63,341 bases of DNA from Pseudonocardia pini (lineage in GTDB: Bacteria > Actinomycetota > Actinomycetes > Mycobacteriales > Pseudonocardiaceae): contig NZ_JACBXB010000002.1 in the NCBI RefSeq assembly GCF_013870575.1, positions 1 to 63,341 of the forward strand, in the 5' to 3' direction. Position numbers and translations under genes: made by a program. The notes under the pieces are model-generated. The model saw only the letters and a list, made by a program, of their open reading frames with translations, had not been told where the DNA came from and made no database searches. Below, piece by piece: positions 26,468 to 36,329 of the stretch (the stretch's first letter is position 1; each line of letters starts with the position of its first letter).

Positions 26468-26640
26468 CTATGGCAGATCGCCCGCCGCAACCGCCCAGAC
26501 GCGGGTCAGCGGAAGTCGGCTGCGCAGCTCCGACCCCAGTGCGTCGTAGTGCCGGAAGACTTCGTCCAGCAGGTCATCCGCGTCCCACAACCTAACTGCG
26601 AAGTGGCTCGTCCTCGCCTCCTGCCGCACCGATCCTTTGA
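26468..26640 (-). pseudogene. C-terminal remnant of a restriction-endonuclease-like gene
   Basis: A short minus-strand frame encodes SHFAVRLWDADDLLDEVFRHYDALG then LPLTRVWAVAAGD. That resembles the C-terminal tail of Mrr-like restriction endonucleases. No nuclease core precedes it; the frame upstream becomes arginine-rich shadow sequence and meets the end of the HelD-like gene. I read it as a fragment left by a deletion. The rest of 26375-26737 shows nothing else. The family assignment is weak. Confidence 0.35.
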
Positions 26641-26737
26641 AGCCCGCCCCGGAGCGCGGCGCCCGGTGCCGGACAGACGGCCCCACGACTGCCGACTCCC
26701 GGTGCGGTGCGCCGAGCGCGACCGCGCTTTCCGTGCT

Positions 26738-28717
26738 TCAGGCACCGCGCTGTCGTCGCGCGGCTTTCCATGCGGGATCGGCCGGAGTCGTCGACGCACC
26801 GCCGGGCCTGCGCAATGCCGCGGGCAGTGGGTTGGAATGGATGATCACGAGTTCGCGGTTCGCCCGGGTCAGGCTGGTGTAGAGCAGCCCGTGCCCGCCG
26901 AGTCGCGGCGGGAAGTTGCCCGGCTCGACGACGATCGCGGCGTCGAACTCCAGCCCGCGCGCCTCCTGCGGATCCAGCACCCGCACCCGCTCGCCATCTC
27001 GGACCATCGTGGTGTCGTCGGCTGGGTCCTCGTGGTAGCCGGCGATCCGGAGGGCACGCACGACCTGCTGTGGAGCCATGCTGATCACGGCCGCGGTCCC
27101 CTCCGGATGGCGAGAAAGCACGGCCGACACCTCAGCGGAGACCCGTATATAGAGCTCCGTCGGGCGCGCCTTCCGGATGGCCGGCGGGACACCTCCGGTT
27201 TGGAGTGACTCCACGGTCTGCTCTTCTCGAGACAGCAGCCTGCCGGCGAACTGCATGATCGCGGCCGTGCTTCGGTAGCCACACCGGAGAGTCTCGACAG
27301 CGAGGGGTCGCCCGAGCACGGTCGAGACCCGGGACCAGCTGTGGCAGCTCAGGTCAGAGCGACGCTGGTTGATGTCACCCAGCAGAGTCCAGGAACCGCG
27401 GTTCATCCTCATCAACACGGCCCACTCGAGAGCCGTGAGATCTTGCGCCTCATCGACGATCACATGGTCGTAGGCGTACGGGGGTGCTCCGGCCGCTGCC
27501 ACCCCACAGGCCGCCAGCAACCCCAGGTAGCGGCGCTGAGTGCTCGCGAGCTCGAACTCCGGCAGTTCACGGAGGTACCTGGCCCAGTCACGATCGCGGG
27601 TGAGGCGTGCCCGACCTACTCTGTTGTGCCGAAGCGCCTCGTATACGTGCCGCACACAGTCGGCGTGCGCCACCCGCGGACCGATCTCACCCTCATCGCG
27701 GAGCAGGCGCGCGGCCTGCTCCGCGAATTCCGCGAGTTCGCTGTGGGTGTCACGGAGTACGACAGGCTGGCTCCCGTCGATCTGAGCGGAGAGCCCGCGG
27801 AACTCGAGCAGCACCTCCTCGATGGCCAGGGAATCGACGCTTCCCTCCTCCTCGACGAGGTCATCGATCACACCACTGATGTGCCGGACGTAGTGCGCAG
27901 TCGGCCCGACGATCAGGACACTGCGGCACCGCTGTTCGTTGTCGCGATGGACGAGGAACGCGGCACGATGCGCGGCGATGACGGTCTTCCCGGTTCCGGG
28001 GTGGCCCTGGATCACGACGGACGCGTCGGCAGCCGCCGTGACGTGCGTGTACTGGTCTGGCTGCAGGGTCGCCAGCACGCTGGTGAGCCGCTCGGCACGC
28101 GGCGCCTCGATGGCGGCCAACACGGCAAGTCCTGCGCGGAGCGTCGAGGCTGTCTGCTGAGGCTGGGCGGGCTGGCGATCGGTTCGCGCCTGCGCGGCGG
28201 ACTTGAGGGAGCGCTGCTCAGGGATGGATCGACCGGGAAGCGGCCGCCGCGCAGGTGCCTTCGGAATCGAGAGCCTCCGGGCGGCGAACGGCTCGGCGGT
28301 CCGGGGCGCCGGCCCGTCGTCGTCCACGTAGTCGGTGATCTGCCCGCCGCGGCGCAGCAGCGTCCGACGTGCCGTGACCCGTGGGCACAGGTCATGCGTT
28401 CCGCGGTTCTGGAAGAACGTGCTCGCGATCGGCGCCGCCCAGCTGAACACCATCAGGCCGTCGGCATCGAGGGGGCGCGAGCCGATGTAGAAGTTCGTGC
28501 CGTCGAAGAAGTCGGTGTGCTCGGCCAGCTCGACGCGACCGAGCAGACCGCGGCGCGGTGGCACCGGGGTCAGGGCTGCCTTCGAGGGAATCCGTCGAGC
28601 ATCGCCGTATCCCTGGTGGACGGGAACGCGGCGGCTCTCCTCTCGTCGCAGACCGATCCGGTACCGCTCGTCGGCGGCGCGCTCGTCGGCGATGGCACGC
28701 TCGGCACCGTGCTTCAT
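26738..28717 (-). CDS. HelD-like superfamily 1 helicase/ATPase
   Basis: 659 residues. The N-terminal block NFYIGSRPLDADGLMVFSWAAPIAS followed by RRTLLRRGGQITDY matches the conserved HelD/HelR segment (usually YIGR, then DWRAP, then RR). Superfamily 1 motifs: Walker A VIQGHPGTGKTVIAAH (about 237), Walker B HVIVDEAQDLT (about 420), LLGDINQR, and motif VI region LLYTSLTRANRELVII (about 612). HelD proteins are UvrD-like motors that remodel RNA polymerase, and relatives act on DNA. Its ATG overlaps the stop of the SNF2 gene (ATGA), tying it to the same operon. Lys- and acid-rich coiled arms typical of HelD are not obvious, so the target could be DNA. Confidence 0.7.
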   Translation of the reverse strand: MKHGAERAIADERAADERYRIGLRREESRRVPVHQGYGDARRIPSKAALTPVPPRRGLLGRVELAEHTDFFDGTNFYIGSRPLDADGLMVFSWAAPIASTFFQNRGTHDLCPRVTARRTLLRRGGQITDYVDDDGPAPRTAEPFAARRLSIPKAPARRPLPGRSIPEQRSLKSAAQARTDRQPAQPQQTASTLRAGLAVLAAIEAPRAERLTSVLATLQPDQYTHVTAAADASVVIQGHPGTGKTVIAAHRAAFLVHRDNEQRCRSVLIVGPTAHYVRHISGVIDDLVEEEGSVDSLAIEEVLLEFRGLSAQIDGSQPVVLRDTHSELAEFAEQAARLLRDEGEIGPRVAHADCVRHVYEALRHNRVGRARLTRDRDWARYLRELPEFELASTQRRYLGLLAACGVAAAGAPPYAYDHVIVDEAQDLTALEWAVLMRMNRGSWTLLGDINQRRSDLSCHSWSRVSTVLGRPLAVETLRCGYRSTAAIMQFAGRLLSREEQTVESLQTGGVPPAIRKARPTELYIRVSAEVSAVLSRHPEGTAAVISMAPQQVVRALRIAGYHEDPADDTTMVRDGERVRVLDPQEARGLEFDAAIVVEPGNFPPRLGGHGLLYTSLTRANRELVIIHSNPLPAALRRPGGASTTPADPAWKAARRQRGA

Positions 28718-31700
28718 CGCGCGACCTCCAGGTAGCAGACGGCGATGTGCTCCATCCGCAGCTCCGTCGACTTCTTGTCCTCGAGGAGGCGCAGCGCCTC
28801 TCGATGCCGCTCCCGAGCGCGGCGTTTCTGCCCTTCGAAGAGCTGGAGCGCTCCGCGCCCATTGGCACGGGCGGTCTGCATCCGGCGCTCGATCACGCCC
28901 TCCTTGCGGCGAAGCTGCTCCTCGAGGCTCAGCCGTCGGCTGTCGGCGAGGGCAGCGCCTTCAGCGGACCGTCGCTGCTCCTCGTCCCACTGCCGCTCGT
29001 CGAGCAGGTCGGTCGCCCGCGAGATCGGCCCGACGAGCTGTCCGGCATCGGCCGGGCCGTCGGCCTCCCTCAGCTCCCCCCGGGCCAGGGCCGCGAGGAG
29101 GGCGTGGGGCACAGCTGTCGGAGCCTCGCGTCCGTTCAGGTCAACTGCAGCGCCCCAGAGCTCTCGAACTGCGCGTTCGCCGCCGCCCTCGACGCGGGCG
29201 AGAACGACCGCGTACCGGCCGGGCTCGGCGACGCCGTCCGGATCGTGAACGCGAACCTGCGCGAAGCGGGCCTGCCTGTGGCCGGGCACCGACACCGCGG
29301 CGAGGACGAGCGGGTGGGTCGCGGTGAGCAGCGCTCCCCCCGTGGTGCGCGCGTCCTCCTGGTCGAGAGCGAGCGGCAGGTCGGCCTCGTCACGCAGCGC
29401 TCGCGCGAGTTCGACGACTTCGGTCTGCAGGCGGTCGCCCCGGCGGGCCACGTCCTGGAGTTGGTCGCCCATCGCCGCGTTCCCCCGCAGGGTGACGTGC
29501 ACGTCGTCGGCACGGGTGATGCCAGGAGCCCCAGCCGTGTCCGCCCAGTCGTGCAGGAGGTGCGCCAGCTCCTTCTGACCGACATAGCGGCCGGCCCGCA
29601 CGAGCTCACGCTCGAGCCCGGTGACGTCGACGTCGTTGCTGACAAGTAGATCTGCCGCGGCGCCTGCCAGCCGTTCGGCCTCGGCCTTCTTGGCGGCGAT
29701 GGCGGTCATCACCTGGTCCGCCTTCGCCTCACGCTGCGCGACGTCGAGGTCGAAGCTGTAGACCGCTTCGCGAAGCGAGGAGAGCTCGGACTGGATGATC
29801 GGCTCCAACGCGCCGATGGCGCGGGTGAAGACGCCGATGCGCTCGAGCACGCGCGTGAGGATCTTCTCGTCGATGGTGTCCTCGTTGTAGAAGTTGACGA
29901 TCCGGATCTTCTGCTCGCGCTGTCCGATCCTGTCGATCCGGCCGATCCTCTGCTCGACCTCCATGGGGTTCCAGGGCAGGTCATAGTTGATCACTGTCGA
30001 GCAGAACTCGAAGTCGAGGCCCTCACTGGCCACGCGGTTGGCGAGCACGACGTCGAACTCGCCCTTGCGGAACTGCGTCATGACGCGCCGCCGCTCCTCC
30101 CGTGGAACACCGCCGTGCAGGACCGCGACACGGGCCTCGCCCGAGAGGCGGTTCCTGAGATAGGTGAGCGTCGGCCGGGAGAACGTGAACAGCAGCGTCT
30201 GCTTGCCCTGCCGGATCAGGTCCTTGAGGATCGGCAGCAGCACGTCGAACTTGGAGTCGACTCCGCTCGGCAGGGCTTTCGCCGCCGCGAGCAGGTCGCT
30301 GTGGGGCGGCACCGTCGAGGCGGCGCTGGCGGCGGCGGGATCGTCCTCGTCCTGCGGTGCCCACTGCTCGGTGTGACCGAGGACGGCGGCGCGGGCGGCG
30401 GGGAGACAGGCACTGGCCAGCCGAAGCGGCATCTGCATCGCGAAATGCAGAGGCATGTTCACCGCCTCCGCACGCCGACGGCACCAGTTCAGGTACTCGC
30501 TGTAGAAGTCACGCTCGGCGTCGGTCCAGACGACCCGCTCGGTGTGCGGGTCACGGAGAGCCTTGGCGTCGTCGATCTCCGCCTTCCGGGTGCGGGTGAC
30601 CGCAGAGGACAGGGCGTTCAGGTCCGCGAGGATGCGGCGCGCCTCGACGACTTGAGCCGGATCCAGGATGTCCTGGCCGACGAGCTCCCTGAGCACCTTG
30701 TAGTCCGGCCTGCTCATCAGCGCAGAGCCGAAGGTCATGTCCTTGAGGTCGTCGAGGACCGCGAGCCGCTCGGCGCCGTTCGCGGTCCGGTTGAGGAGCA
30801 GGCTCTCGATGCGGTGCAGGACCGCATTGGGCTCCAGCCGCAGCTCCAACACGTGGGGGTCGTCGAAGTCCTCGGGTGCCAGCAGCTCGAGCATGCTCGC
30901 CAGATCGTGGTAGCCGAGGTTGACCGGCGTCGCGGTGAGGAACACGCGGGCGTCTGCCCAGTCGTTCAGCCGCACACCGAGCTCGTGGCTCTTGGTGCCG
31001 GGGTTGCGCATCTGGTGTGCCTCGTCGACGACGATCAGGTCCAGTTGCGGCGGGGCGTCGTCGAACTCCTCGAGCCCACCCCACTTCCGCAGACGCTCGA
31101 GGCTTGTGATGTATCGGAAGCGCTTAGGCAGCCGGTCCTGCCGATGCTGCTCGAGGAACCGCGCCAGGCCCTTGGTGTCGAGCTCCTCCAGCTCGAAGGT
31201 GAAGCGCTCCTCCATCTCGTGCTGCCACTTCCCCACCAGCGACGACGGCGAGATGATCAGTACGCGGTCGGCCGCCCGCCGAGCCTCCAGCTCCGTCCAG
31301 ATGAGACCCGCCTCGATGGTCTTGCCCAGGCCCACCTCGTCCGCGATGAGGATCCGGGTGGCTCCGGTGTGCAGCAGCCGGAGAACGGGCTTGAACTGAT
31401 ACGGGCGGAAGACGGTCCGGGTCGCCCGGAACGAGAAGACCGTGTCCGTCAGCGAGGCCGCGAGCTTGCCCCGGGTGAGAGTCGCGCCGAAGCGGTCGAT
31501 GGCGGCCGGAGCCGATCGAACCCACTCCGCCGGGCCACCGAACTCGGGCGCAGACTCCAGCGCCGACTCCGTGAAGCGCTGCGAACGGCCGTCGAGCCGC
31601 ACCTCGTAGCGCCACACGCCGGCAACGAATCTCCGGGACTTGATCTCGGAGTCCTTGCCGTCGGAGCGGGTGACGACGCTCTCGCCGATCCCGAACCGGG

Positions 31701-32064
31701 GCCGCGGCACGGCGTGCCCCTCATCCCATAGGTGTTCGGCCCATTCGTAGGCACTCATGAGCGGCGCATCCTGCGTCAGATCGTCGACAGCGATCGCAGA
31801 CCCGTCCTCCGTGGCTAGTCCGCCGTCGACCACCATTGCGACCGGCGACTCTATCCCGGAGAACCAGTACACGCCGTTGGGCAGTTCCACCGTCGGGGCG
31901 GTACGGATCTGCGCGACCGAGGACGTGACGTCCGGAACTCCGCCGCCCACCACGACGAGCCTGGAGAACGGCGAAGCGTGGAGGAGCGCGGGAAGGTCGG
32001 TTGAGAGCGGGTGATACCCGAAGGTCCGAGCCACGTCACCGCCGGAACGAACGAACTGCTCCAC
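28714..32064 (-). CDS. SNF2-family helicase (DrmD/HepA-like)
   Basis: 1116 residues. An N-terminal region of about 215 residues is followed by a SNF2 motor: YQFKPVLRLL, ILIADEVGLGKTIEAGLIW (Walker A about 241), LIVVDEAHQMRN (about 345), VFLTATPVNLG. Helicase C follows with LLFTFSRPTLTYL, VAVLHGGVP, and EQRIGRIDRIGQ (about 710). A long charged C-terminal coiled region (about 990-1090) is rich in E, R and K. The build recalls the SNF2 helicases of DISARM (DrmD) and RapA/HepA. The GTG at 32064 was chosen for a GGGGGAG ribosome binding site; the frame is open to an ATG at 32145 with none. Gap to the PLD gene is 117 bp, the longest inside this operon. Likely a double-strand DNA translocase. Confidence 0.8.
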   Translation of the reverse strand: MEQFVRSGGDVARTFGYHPLSTDLPALLHASPFSRLVVVGGGVPDVTSSVAQIRTAPTVELPNGVYWFSGIESPVAMVVDGGLATEDGSAIAVDDLTQDAPLMSAYEWAEHLWDEGHAVPRPRFGIGESVVTRSDGKDSEIKSRRFVAGVWRYEVRLDGRSQRFTESALESAPEFGGPAEWVRSAPAAIDRFGATLTRGKLAASLTDTVFSFRATRTVFRPYQFKPVLRLLHTGATRILIADEVGLGKTIEAGLIWTELEARRAADRVLIISPSSLVGKWQHEMEERFTFELEELDTKGLARFLEQHRQDRLPKRFRYITSLERLRKWGGLEEFDDAPPQLDLIVVDEAHQMRNPGTKSHELGVRLNDWADARVFLTATPVNLGYHDLASMLELLAPEDFDDPHVLELRLEPNAVLHRIESLLLNRTANGAERLAVLDDLKDMTFGSALMSRPDYKVLRELVGQDILDPAQVVEARRILADLNALSSAVTRTRKAEIDDAKALRDPHTERVVWTDAERDFYSEYLNWCRRRAEAVNMPLHFAMQMPLRLASACLPAARAAVLGHTEQWAPQDEDDPAAASAASTVPPHSDLLAAAKALPSGVDSKFDVLLPILKDLIRQGKQTLLFTFSRPTLTYLRNRLSGEARVAVLHGGVPREERRRVMTQFRKGEFDVVLANRVASEGLDFEFCSTVINYDLPWNPMEVEQRIGRIDRIGQREQKIRIVNFYNEDTIDEKILTRVLERIGVFTRAIGALEPIIQSELSSLREAVYSFDLDVAQREAKADQVMTAIAAKKAEAERLAGAAADLLVSNDVDVTGLERELVRAGRYVGQKELAHLLHDWADTAGAPGITRADDVHVTLRGNAAMGDQLQDVARRGDRLQTEVVELARALRDEADLPLALDQEDARTTGGALLTATHPLVLAAVSVPGHRQARFAQVRVHDPDGVAEPGRYAVVLARVEGGGERAVRELWGAAVDLNGREAPTAVPHALLAALARGELREADGPADAGQLVGPISRATDLLDERQWDEEQRRSAEGAALADSRRLSLEEQLRRKEGVIERRMQTARANGRGALQLFEGQKRRARERHREALRLLEDKKSTELRMEHIAVCYLEVAR

Positions 32065-32181
32065 GTCACTCCCCCGCCGCCATTGTCCAGTCGTCGTGAC
32101 ATCGCCACCGCAGGTGCGAATGCGACGAATCGCGCAGCAGATCATCTATTTGGAGTAGACCGTTGAACTGTTTGGGCCTGG

Positions 32182-34848
32182 TCACCAGTCCCAGTCGGTC
32201 CACGCAGCATCCTTTGCCGGTGGGCGCCCCTTCGGGCCGTACTTCGCGAGCACCGCGTCGAGATCCGCTTGTCCCGCAAGGGATGCCACCGCCGGTGGGA
32301 TCGGACGCGCAGCGAGGACCTGCTTGGTTGGGGGTACCCCTTCGCCCTGTCCGAAGACGGAGAGCGGGGTACTCGGACGTCGCATCGCGTAGACGCGCCA
32401 TTTCCCGATCGCAGAGTCGAGCATGGCCACCGCACCCTCGGCCCGCACCATCGTCACCGAGCGGGCGCCGTTCGTCGCGACGCAGGTCAACGGCGCACCG
32501 TCGTAGAGCTCGGTCGCTAGCTGCGCCGCCGGACGCATCGGGTTCTTGAAGGTGCCCTGTGCGACCCAGGCCCCGTGCTGCTCTTCGAGGTCCAGCCCCG
32601 CCGCGGCGAGGCCTGCCTTGACCTCCGCCTTCGGATCGGCGGTCGCCCGCCGCGCGAGTTCCACGGTGGCCAGTACCTCGGCACGACCCGCAAGCCGCGC
32701 GCCGATCTCGCTGGACCGCAGGAGAACGGCCTCGAGCACGACGTCCTCGGTCAAGGTCGCAACGTCGTGCGCGGGCTCCCATGCTCTCGTCAGCACGATG
32801 TCGGCGGGTCGACCACCGTGGACTCGGGCATCCTGCCCGAGCACCGCAAGACACACCGCCACGAGCGCACCGAGGTAGGCGTACGACTGTTCCGGGCTGT
32901 CGTCGATCTCGGCCCGGTCCTCGACGAGCGAGCGGACCACGTCGGCAAGATCGTCTCGCCACGACTCGTCGGCTCCCCAGATCCCGGCGGCAAGAAGCTC
33001 CAGGAAGAGGGCGGCCACCGTCATCCGCAGCGGAAGGGTGGGCAGAGCCGTCGAGGGGCCCGGTGAGATCGACCTGACCCACCGGTGTATCCACGCGCGG
33101 TACCGCGCCCGAGCCTCGGGTGGAACCCGGCGAGCCTCCCGGCCGAGTTCGACGTCGAGCAGCTCGATGTCGCTCTCCGTCTCGTCCTCGGCGAGCTCGG
33201 TCTCGTCGTCGACCGCGCCCACCGCCCACTCACTGGCCTCGACGGTGCTCACCGGGGAAGGCAGTGCGCCCGGGAACGCCAGCTCGACCAGCCCGGCGCC
33301 CATCGAGTGGGTCGCATGGTCGAGGAACTCCGTCCATGCGTCCTTCCCCGCCTGCACCTCGGCCGTGCCCGCTGCGGGCGCTCGCAGAGTCGCCGTGGAC
33401 GCACGCTGCTCAGCCGACAGTTTCAGCAGGTTGAGAAGGTCCTTGCTGAAGCGCGCCATCACCTCGGAGTCCCCGATGAGCTCATCGAGCTCGTACGCCG
33501 CGCGAAGCCGTGGCTCCTTGCCGAAGTCCGTTCGCGGTCGGCACCGATGGGGATCGGTCACGAAGGCCGGCACGGACTCGACAACGGTCTCCCCGAGGGT
33601 CGCGACGAGTCGGATGGCGGCGCCCGCCGGTTCAGGCGAGTCGACGGTCCAGTGCACTGCGGCCGAGGCCCGGGCCGCAGCGAACACGCCACGCGGCTGC
33701 CAAGAACCCGGAGCTCCGTCCGGCGAAAGCTCGACGGTGACCGTGGCATCGATGCCGCTGACGACGGTCACCTCGATCGTCCGGTCCAGCCGGCGGGCGC
33801 CGAGCAGACGCAGGGCCGGCGACGGCTGCTCCCGCTCCGACGGCGCCGTCGACGGCCACTGAGCGACCACCTCGGCCGAGACGGGCCGGGCGTCGGGCAG
33901 CAGGCTGCGTTCCACCGACGCGGCGATGGCGAGCTCGCAGTTTCCGCCTTCTCGGACAGTCCTGAGTAGCGCCGGAGTGGTCACGTTCGCGCTGCCGACC
34001 ACGACATGCACACGGCCGTCCCGGTCGACGTGCTCGATCAACTTGCCGTGCATCGTGCGCTCGTCGTCCACCTCACGGAACTCCGCCGTGGTGCGACTGG
34101 CAGCCGCAAGGAGAGTGCTGGGGACGAAGGACGACAGCTCGCTCTGGAGTGCGACGCGAACTCGGGTGGGACGGGCCCGATCGAGGACTGCGCGGACCGC
34201 TGCTCCGGAGGGATCGATGAAGGGGGCAGCCAGATTCACCTCGGCCGCCTCCGTCGGCAGTGCGTCGACCATCGGCACCTGCAGGTTGTGGAGCAGCCGG
34301 ACGTCCGGGCGGCTGTCGTCGATCTCCGTCGGCCGTAGAGCGGCTCCGATGTCCGAGAGCGTCTCGGCGATCCAGCCGGGCATGGCGACGTGGCGTGGAA
34401 GGTCCTGCAGCCAGGACGCCAGCTCACCCTGCACGCGGAGCCCACGGTCGCGGCGACCGCGCAGGACGCACCACAGCTCGTGATTGTGGCCCCACCCCGA
34501 CATGGTCGGGTTGCCCGAACCGATGGCCACCCATACATCCTCTTCCCCGACGAGGATTGCGAGCTTCGGGTGGAACGCTCCGGGAATCGTCGCGGCACCG
34601 TACTGGTAGACGTGGCCCGCGAAGCGGACGTCGATCGGGTCGTGAATCTGCTGGTCCGCGTCGGACAGGACGGTCACCCGCGCCCCCATCTGGCGCGCCT
34701 TGGACACTGCGAACCGCTCGAGGAACGCCAGGTCCGCCGTGTACCCGAGCACGAGGAACTCGCGGAGCGGATCTCCCTCCGGGCGGTCCTGCCACTGGCT
34801 GAGCAGGGTCAGCGGGGAGGCGAAGGCGGTGTGCTCGATCGTCGTCAT
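32182..34848 (-). CDS. Phospholipase-D-superfamily nuclease-like protein
   Basis: 888 residues. Two HKD-type half sites: FHPKLAILVG with GSGNPTMSGW (about 92-116), and MHGKLIEHVD with VVVGSANVTTPAL (about 265-287). Both keep His and Lys and the following GS-N, so the PLD active site can form within one chain. PLD-fold enzymes in defence loci (for example DrmC) cut nucleic acid without metal. The remaining 600 residues include a beta-rich part (VTVELSPDG) and a helical C-terminus with no motif I recognise, much longer than a plain PLD enzyme. Coupled by ATGA to the gene before it. Confidence 0.7.
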   Translation of the reverse strand: MTTIEHTAFASPLTLLSQWQDRPEGDPLREFLVLGYTADLAFLERFAVSKARQMGARVTVLSDADQQIHDPIDVRFAGHVYQYGAATIPGAFHPKLAILVGEEDVWVAIGSGNPTMSGWGHNHELWCVLRGRRDRGLRVQGELASWLQDLPRHVAMPGWIAETLSDIGAALRPTEIDDSRPDVRLLHNLQVPMVDALPTEAAEVNLAAPFIDPSGAAVRAVLDRARPTRVRVALQSELSSFVPSTLLAAASRTTAEFREVDDERTMHGKLIEHVDRDGRVHVVVGSANVTTPALLRTVREGGNCELAIAASVERSLLPDARPVSAEVVAQWPSTAPSEREQPSPALRLLGARRLDRTIEVTVVSGIDATVTVELSPDGAPGSWQPRGVFAAARASAAVHWTVDSPEPAGAAIRLVATLGETVVESVPAFVTDPHRCRPRTDFGKEPRLRAAYELDELIGDSEVMARFSKDLLNLLKLSAEQRASTATLRAPAAGTAEVQAGKDAWTEFLDHATHSMGAGLVELAFPGALPSPVSTVEASEWAVGAVDDETELAEDETESDIELLDVELGREARRVPPEARARYRAWIHRWVRSISPGPSTALPTLPLRMTVAALFLELLAAGIWGADESWRDDLADVVRSLVEDRAEIDDSPEQSYAYLGALVAVCLAVLGQDARVHGGRPADIVLTRAWEPAHDVATLTEDVVLEAVLLRSSEIGARLAGRAEVLATVELARRATADPKAEVKAGLAAAGLDLEEQHGAWVAQGTFKNPMRPAAQLATELYDGAPLTCVATNGARSVTMVRAEGAVAMLDSAIGKWRVYAMRRPSTPLSVFGQGEGVPPTKQVLAARPIPPAVASLAGQADLDAVLAKYGPKGRPPAKDAAWTDWDW

Positions 34849-36329
34849 CGGGGCAGCTCCAGGAGGTCACACCCGAGGTCGGTGACGGTGTCGTCGGTGA
34901 GACCGAGCTGCATGGCGAGCCCGGCCAGTTGCTCGACGCGCAGGCCCACGTTCCCGGAGCCCTCCCGGCTGTTCGCGGTGAAGGTGTCGTTGCGCTCGTG
35001 CAGGCGGGAGAACACCTGCATGCGGCCGTGTTGGAACTGCACCTTGCGAAACGCGACCCGCCGGGACTGGGCGAGCATGTCGTCGACGAGGGCGCATCCG
35101 AGATCACGAAGGGACCTCGCTACGTTGTCGCCGATACGTCGGCCCACCCACTCCGGGCCGAGGATGCTGTTCCGGACCGACTTGCCGCCGCGGAAGGCCT
35201 CGAGAGCGAGCCCGTCGAGGGACTCACGGCGGCGGGCACCGACGGCCAGCAGGGCGATGTTCTCGAAGACGTCCTCGCCCTGGTCCAGGACCTGTTGCTC
35301 AGCGGGAGCGGGATGCCCTGCCGTGTCCGTCAGCTCGGGGAGCATCGCCTCCCACTCCTGGAGGCTCAGCGGCGGGAGCCGGTCGGCTATCCAGGCGTGG
35401 ATCTGAGCACGGGTGGTCACCCCGTTGTCGCGGACGAAGTCGACAAGCCCGGCCCACAACCGCCGCCACGCGCCGACCGAGTAGTGACGCAGCAGGAGGC
35501 CGCGCCACGCGAGAGCCCGCTCCTCGTCGGCGAGGACCGGGTCCTCCGTCGCACCGGGACCGAACGCCAGCGCTCGCCGGAGAGCAACCGACCAAGGCTC
35601 GCCTGGCGACAGTTGCTTGGCGCGCAACAGGATCCGCATCGTCGCCCGGCGCGTGAGGTCGGTGGTCTCCCAGCCGTCGGGGTCGTGCGTTCCGGCCCGG
35701 GTAGCAGTGAACAGCTCCCGCAGCGCTTCCGAGTCGGCTCCCTCTGACGACCCGACTGACAGCTGCGCGAGGTGGGGGAGGAGGTCACTCGGCGGCGTGG
35801 CATCACGGCTCGCGGCGGAGAAGACCGGAGCGAACATCCGGCGGACCGACTCCGGGCAGGCGTGCCGCGCCGGCCGGATCGCTCCGTCCTTCGTGGTCGC
35901 CGTCCCGAGCACATCGGACGGACCGCCGTACTGAGACCAGAACCCCCAGTTCCGCGGCGAGTATGACGTCTTGCCCAGCTCCGCCAGCTCCCAGGCTGAG
36001 CCACCCCTGTTCAGCCCTCGCTGCAGTGCGTCTGCGCCATGAGCGGTCACGCTGTCCGGGTCGTGGGTCTTCGTCGCCAGCGCCAGCAGAACCTCGGATC
36101 GGCGAAGGATTCGCTGACATCCCGCCCCGTCGAGATCCTGCCGCTCGGCGTAGTCGGCGAGTGCCCAGTAGAGGCCGTAGTACCGGGCGAAGTCGGTCAG
36201 CGTCGACACCCCGGGCATGAGCATCGCGACCATGCCCAACACAGGTGCCTCGACGGCGAGCGGGTAGCGCCCATCGCGCTGGTCGAGCCCCTTCTGCGCC
36301 CAGGCGGGCCCTTCGACGACCGCGGTCAC
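34845..36329 (-). CDS. Unknown protein, fixed partner in the PLD/SNF2 cassette
   Basis: 494 residues, not recognised. No signal peptide, membrane segment, nucleotide-binding or nuclease motif. It is helix-rich, with FARYYGLYWALADYAERQ near residue 60, a run of Arg-rich helices in the middle (ALAWRGLLLRHYSVGAWRRLW), and a C-terminal segment RVAFRKVQFQHGRMQVFSRL. A GTG at 36329 overlaps the preceding TGA as GTGA, the pattern of its neighbours, so it is preferred over the ATG at 36356. It is coupled on both sides, to the DUF932-like gene and the PLD gene, so its product probably works with them. Confidence 0.6.
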   Translation of the reverse strand: MTAVVEGPAWAQKGLDQRDGRYPLAVEAPVLGMVAMLMPGVSTLTDFARYYGLYWALADYAERQDLDGAGCQRILRRSEVLLALATKTHDPDSVTAHGADALQRGLNRGGSAWELAELGKTSYSPRNWGFWSQYGGPSDVLGTATTKDGAIRPARHACPESVRRMFAPVFSAASRDATPPSDLLPHLAQLSVGSSEGADSEALRELFTATRAGTHDPDGWETTDLTRRATMRILLRAKQLSPGEPWSVALRRALAFGPGATEDPVLADEERALAWRGLLLRHYSVGAWRRLWAGLVDFVRDNGVTTRAQIHAWIADRLPPLSLQEWEAMLPELTDTAGHPAPAEQQVLDQGEDVFENIALLAVGARRRESLDGLALEAFRGGKSVRNSILGPEWVGRRIGDNVARSLRDLGCALVDDMLAQSRRVAFRKVQFQHGRMQVFSRLHERNDTFTANSREGSGNVGLRVEQLAGLAMQLGLTDDTVTDLGCDLLELPR

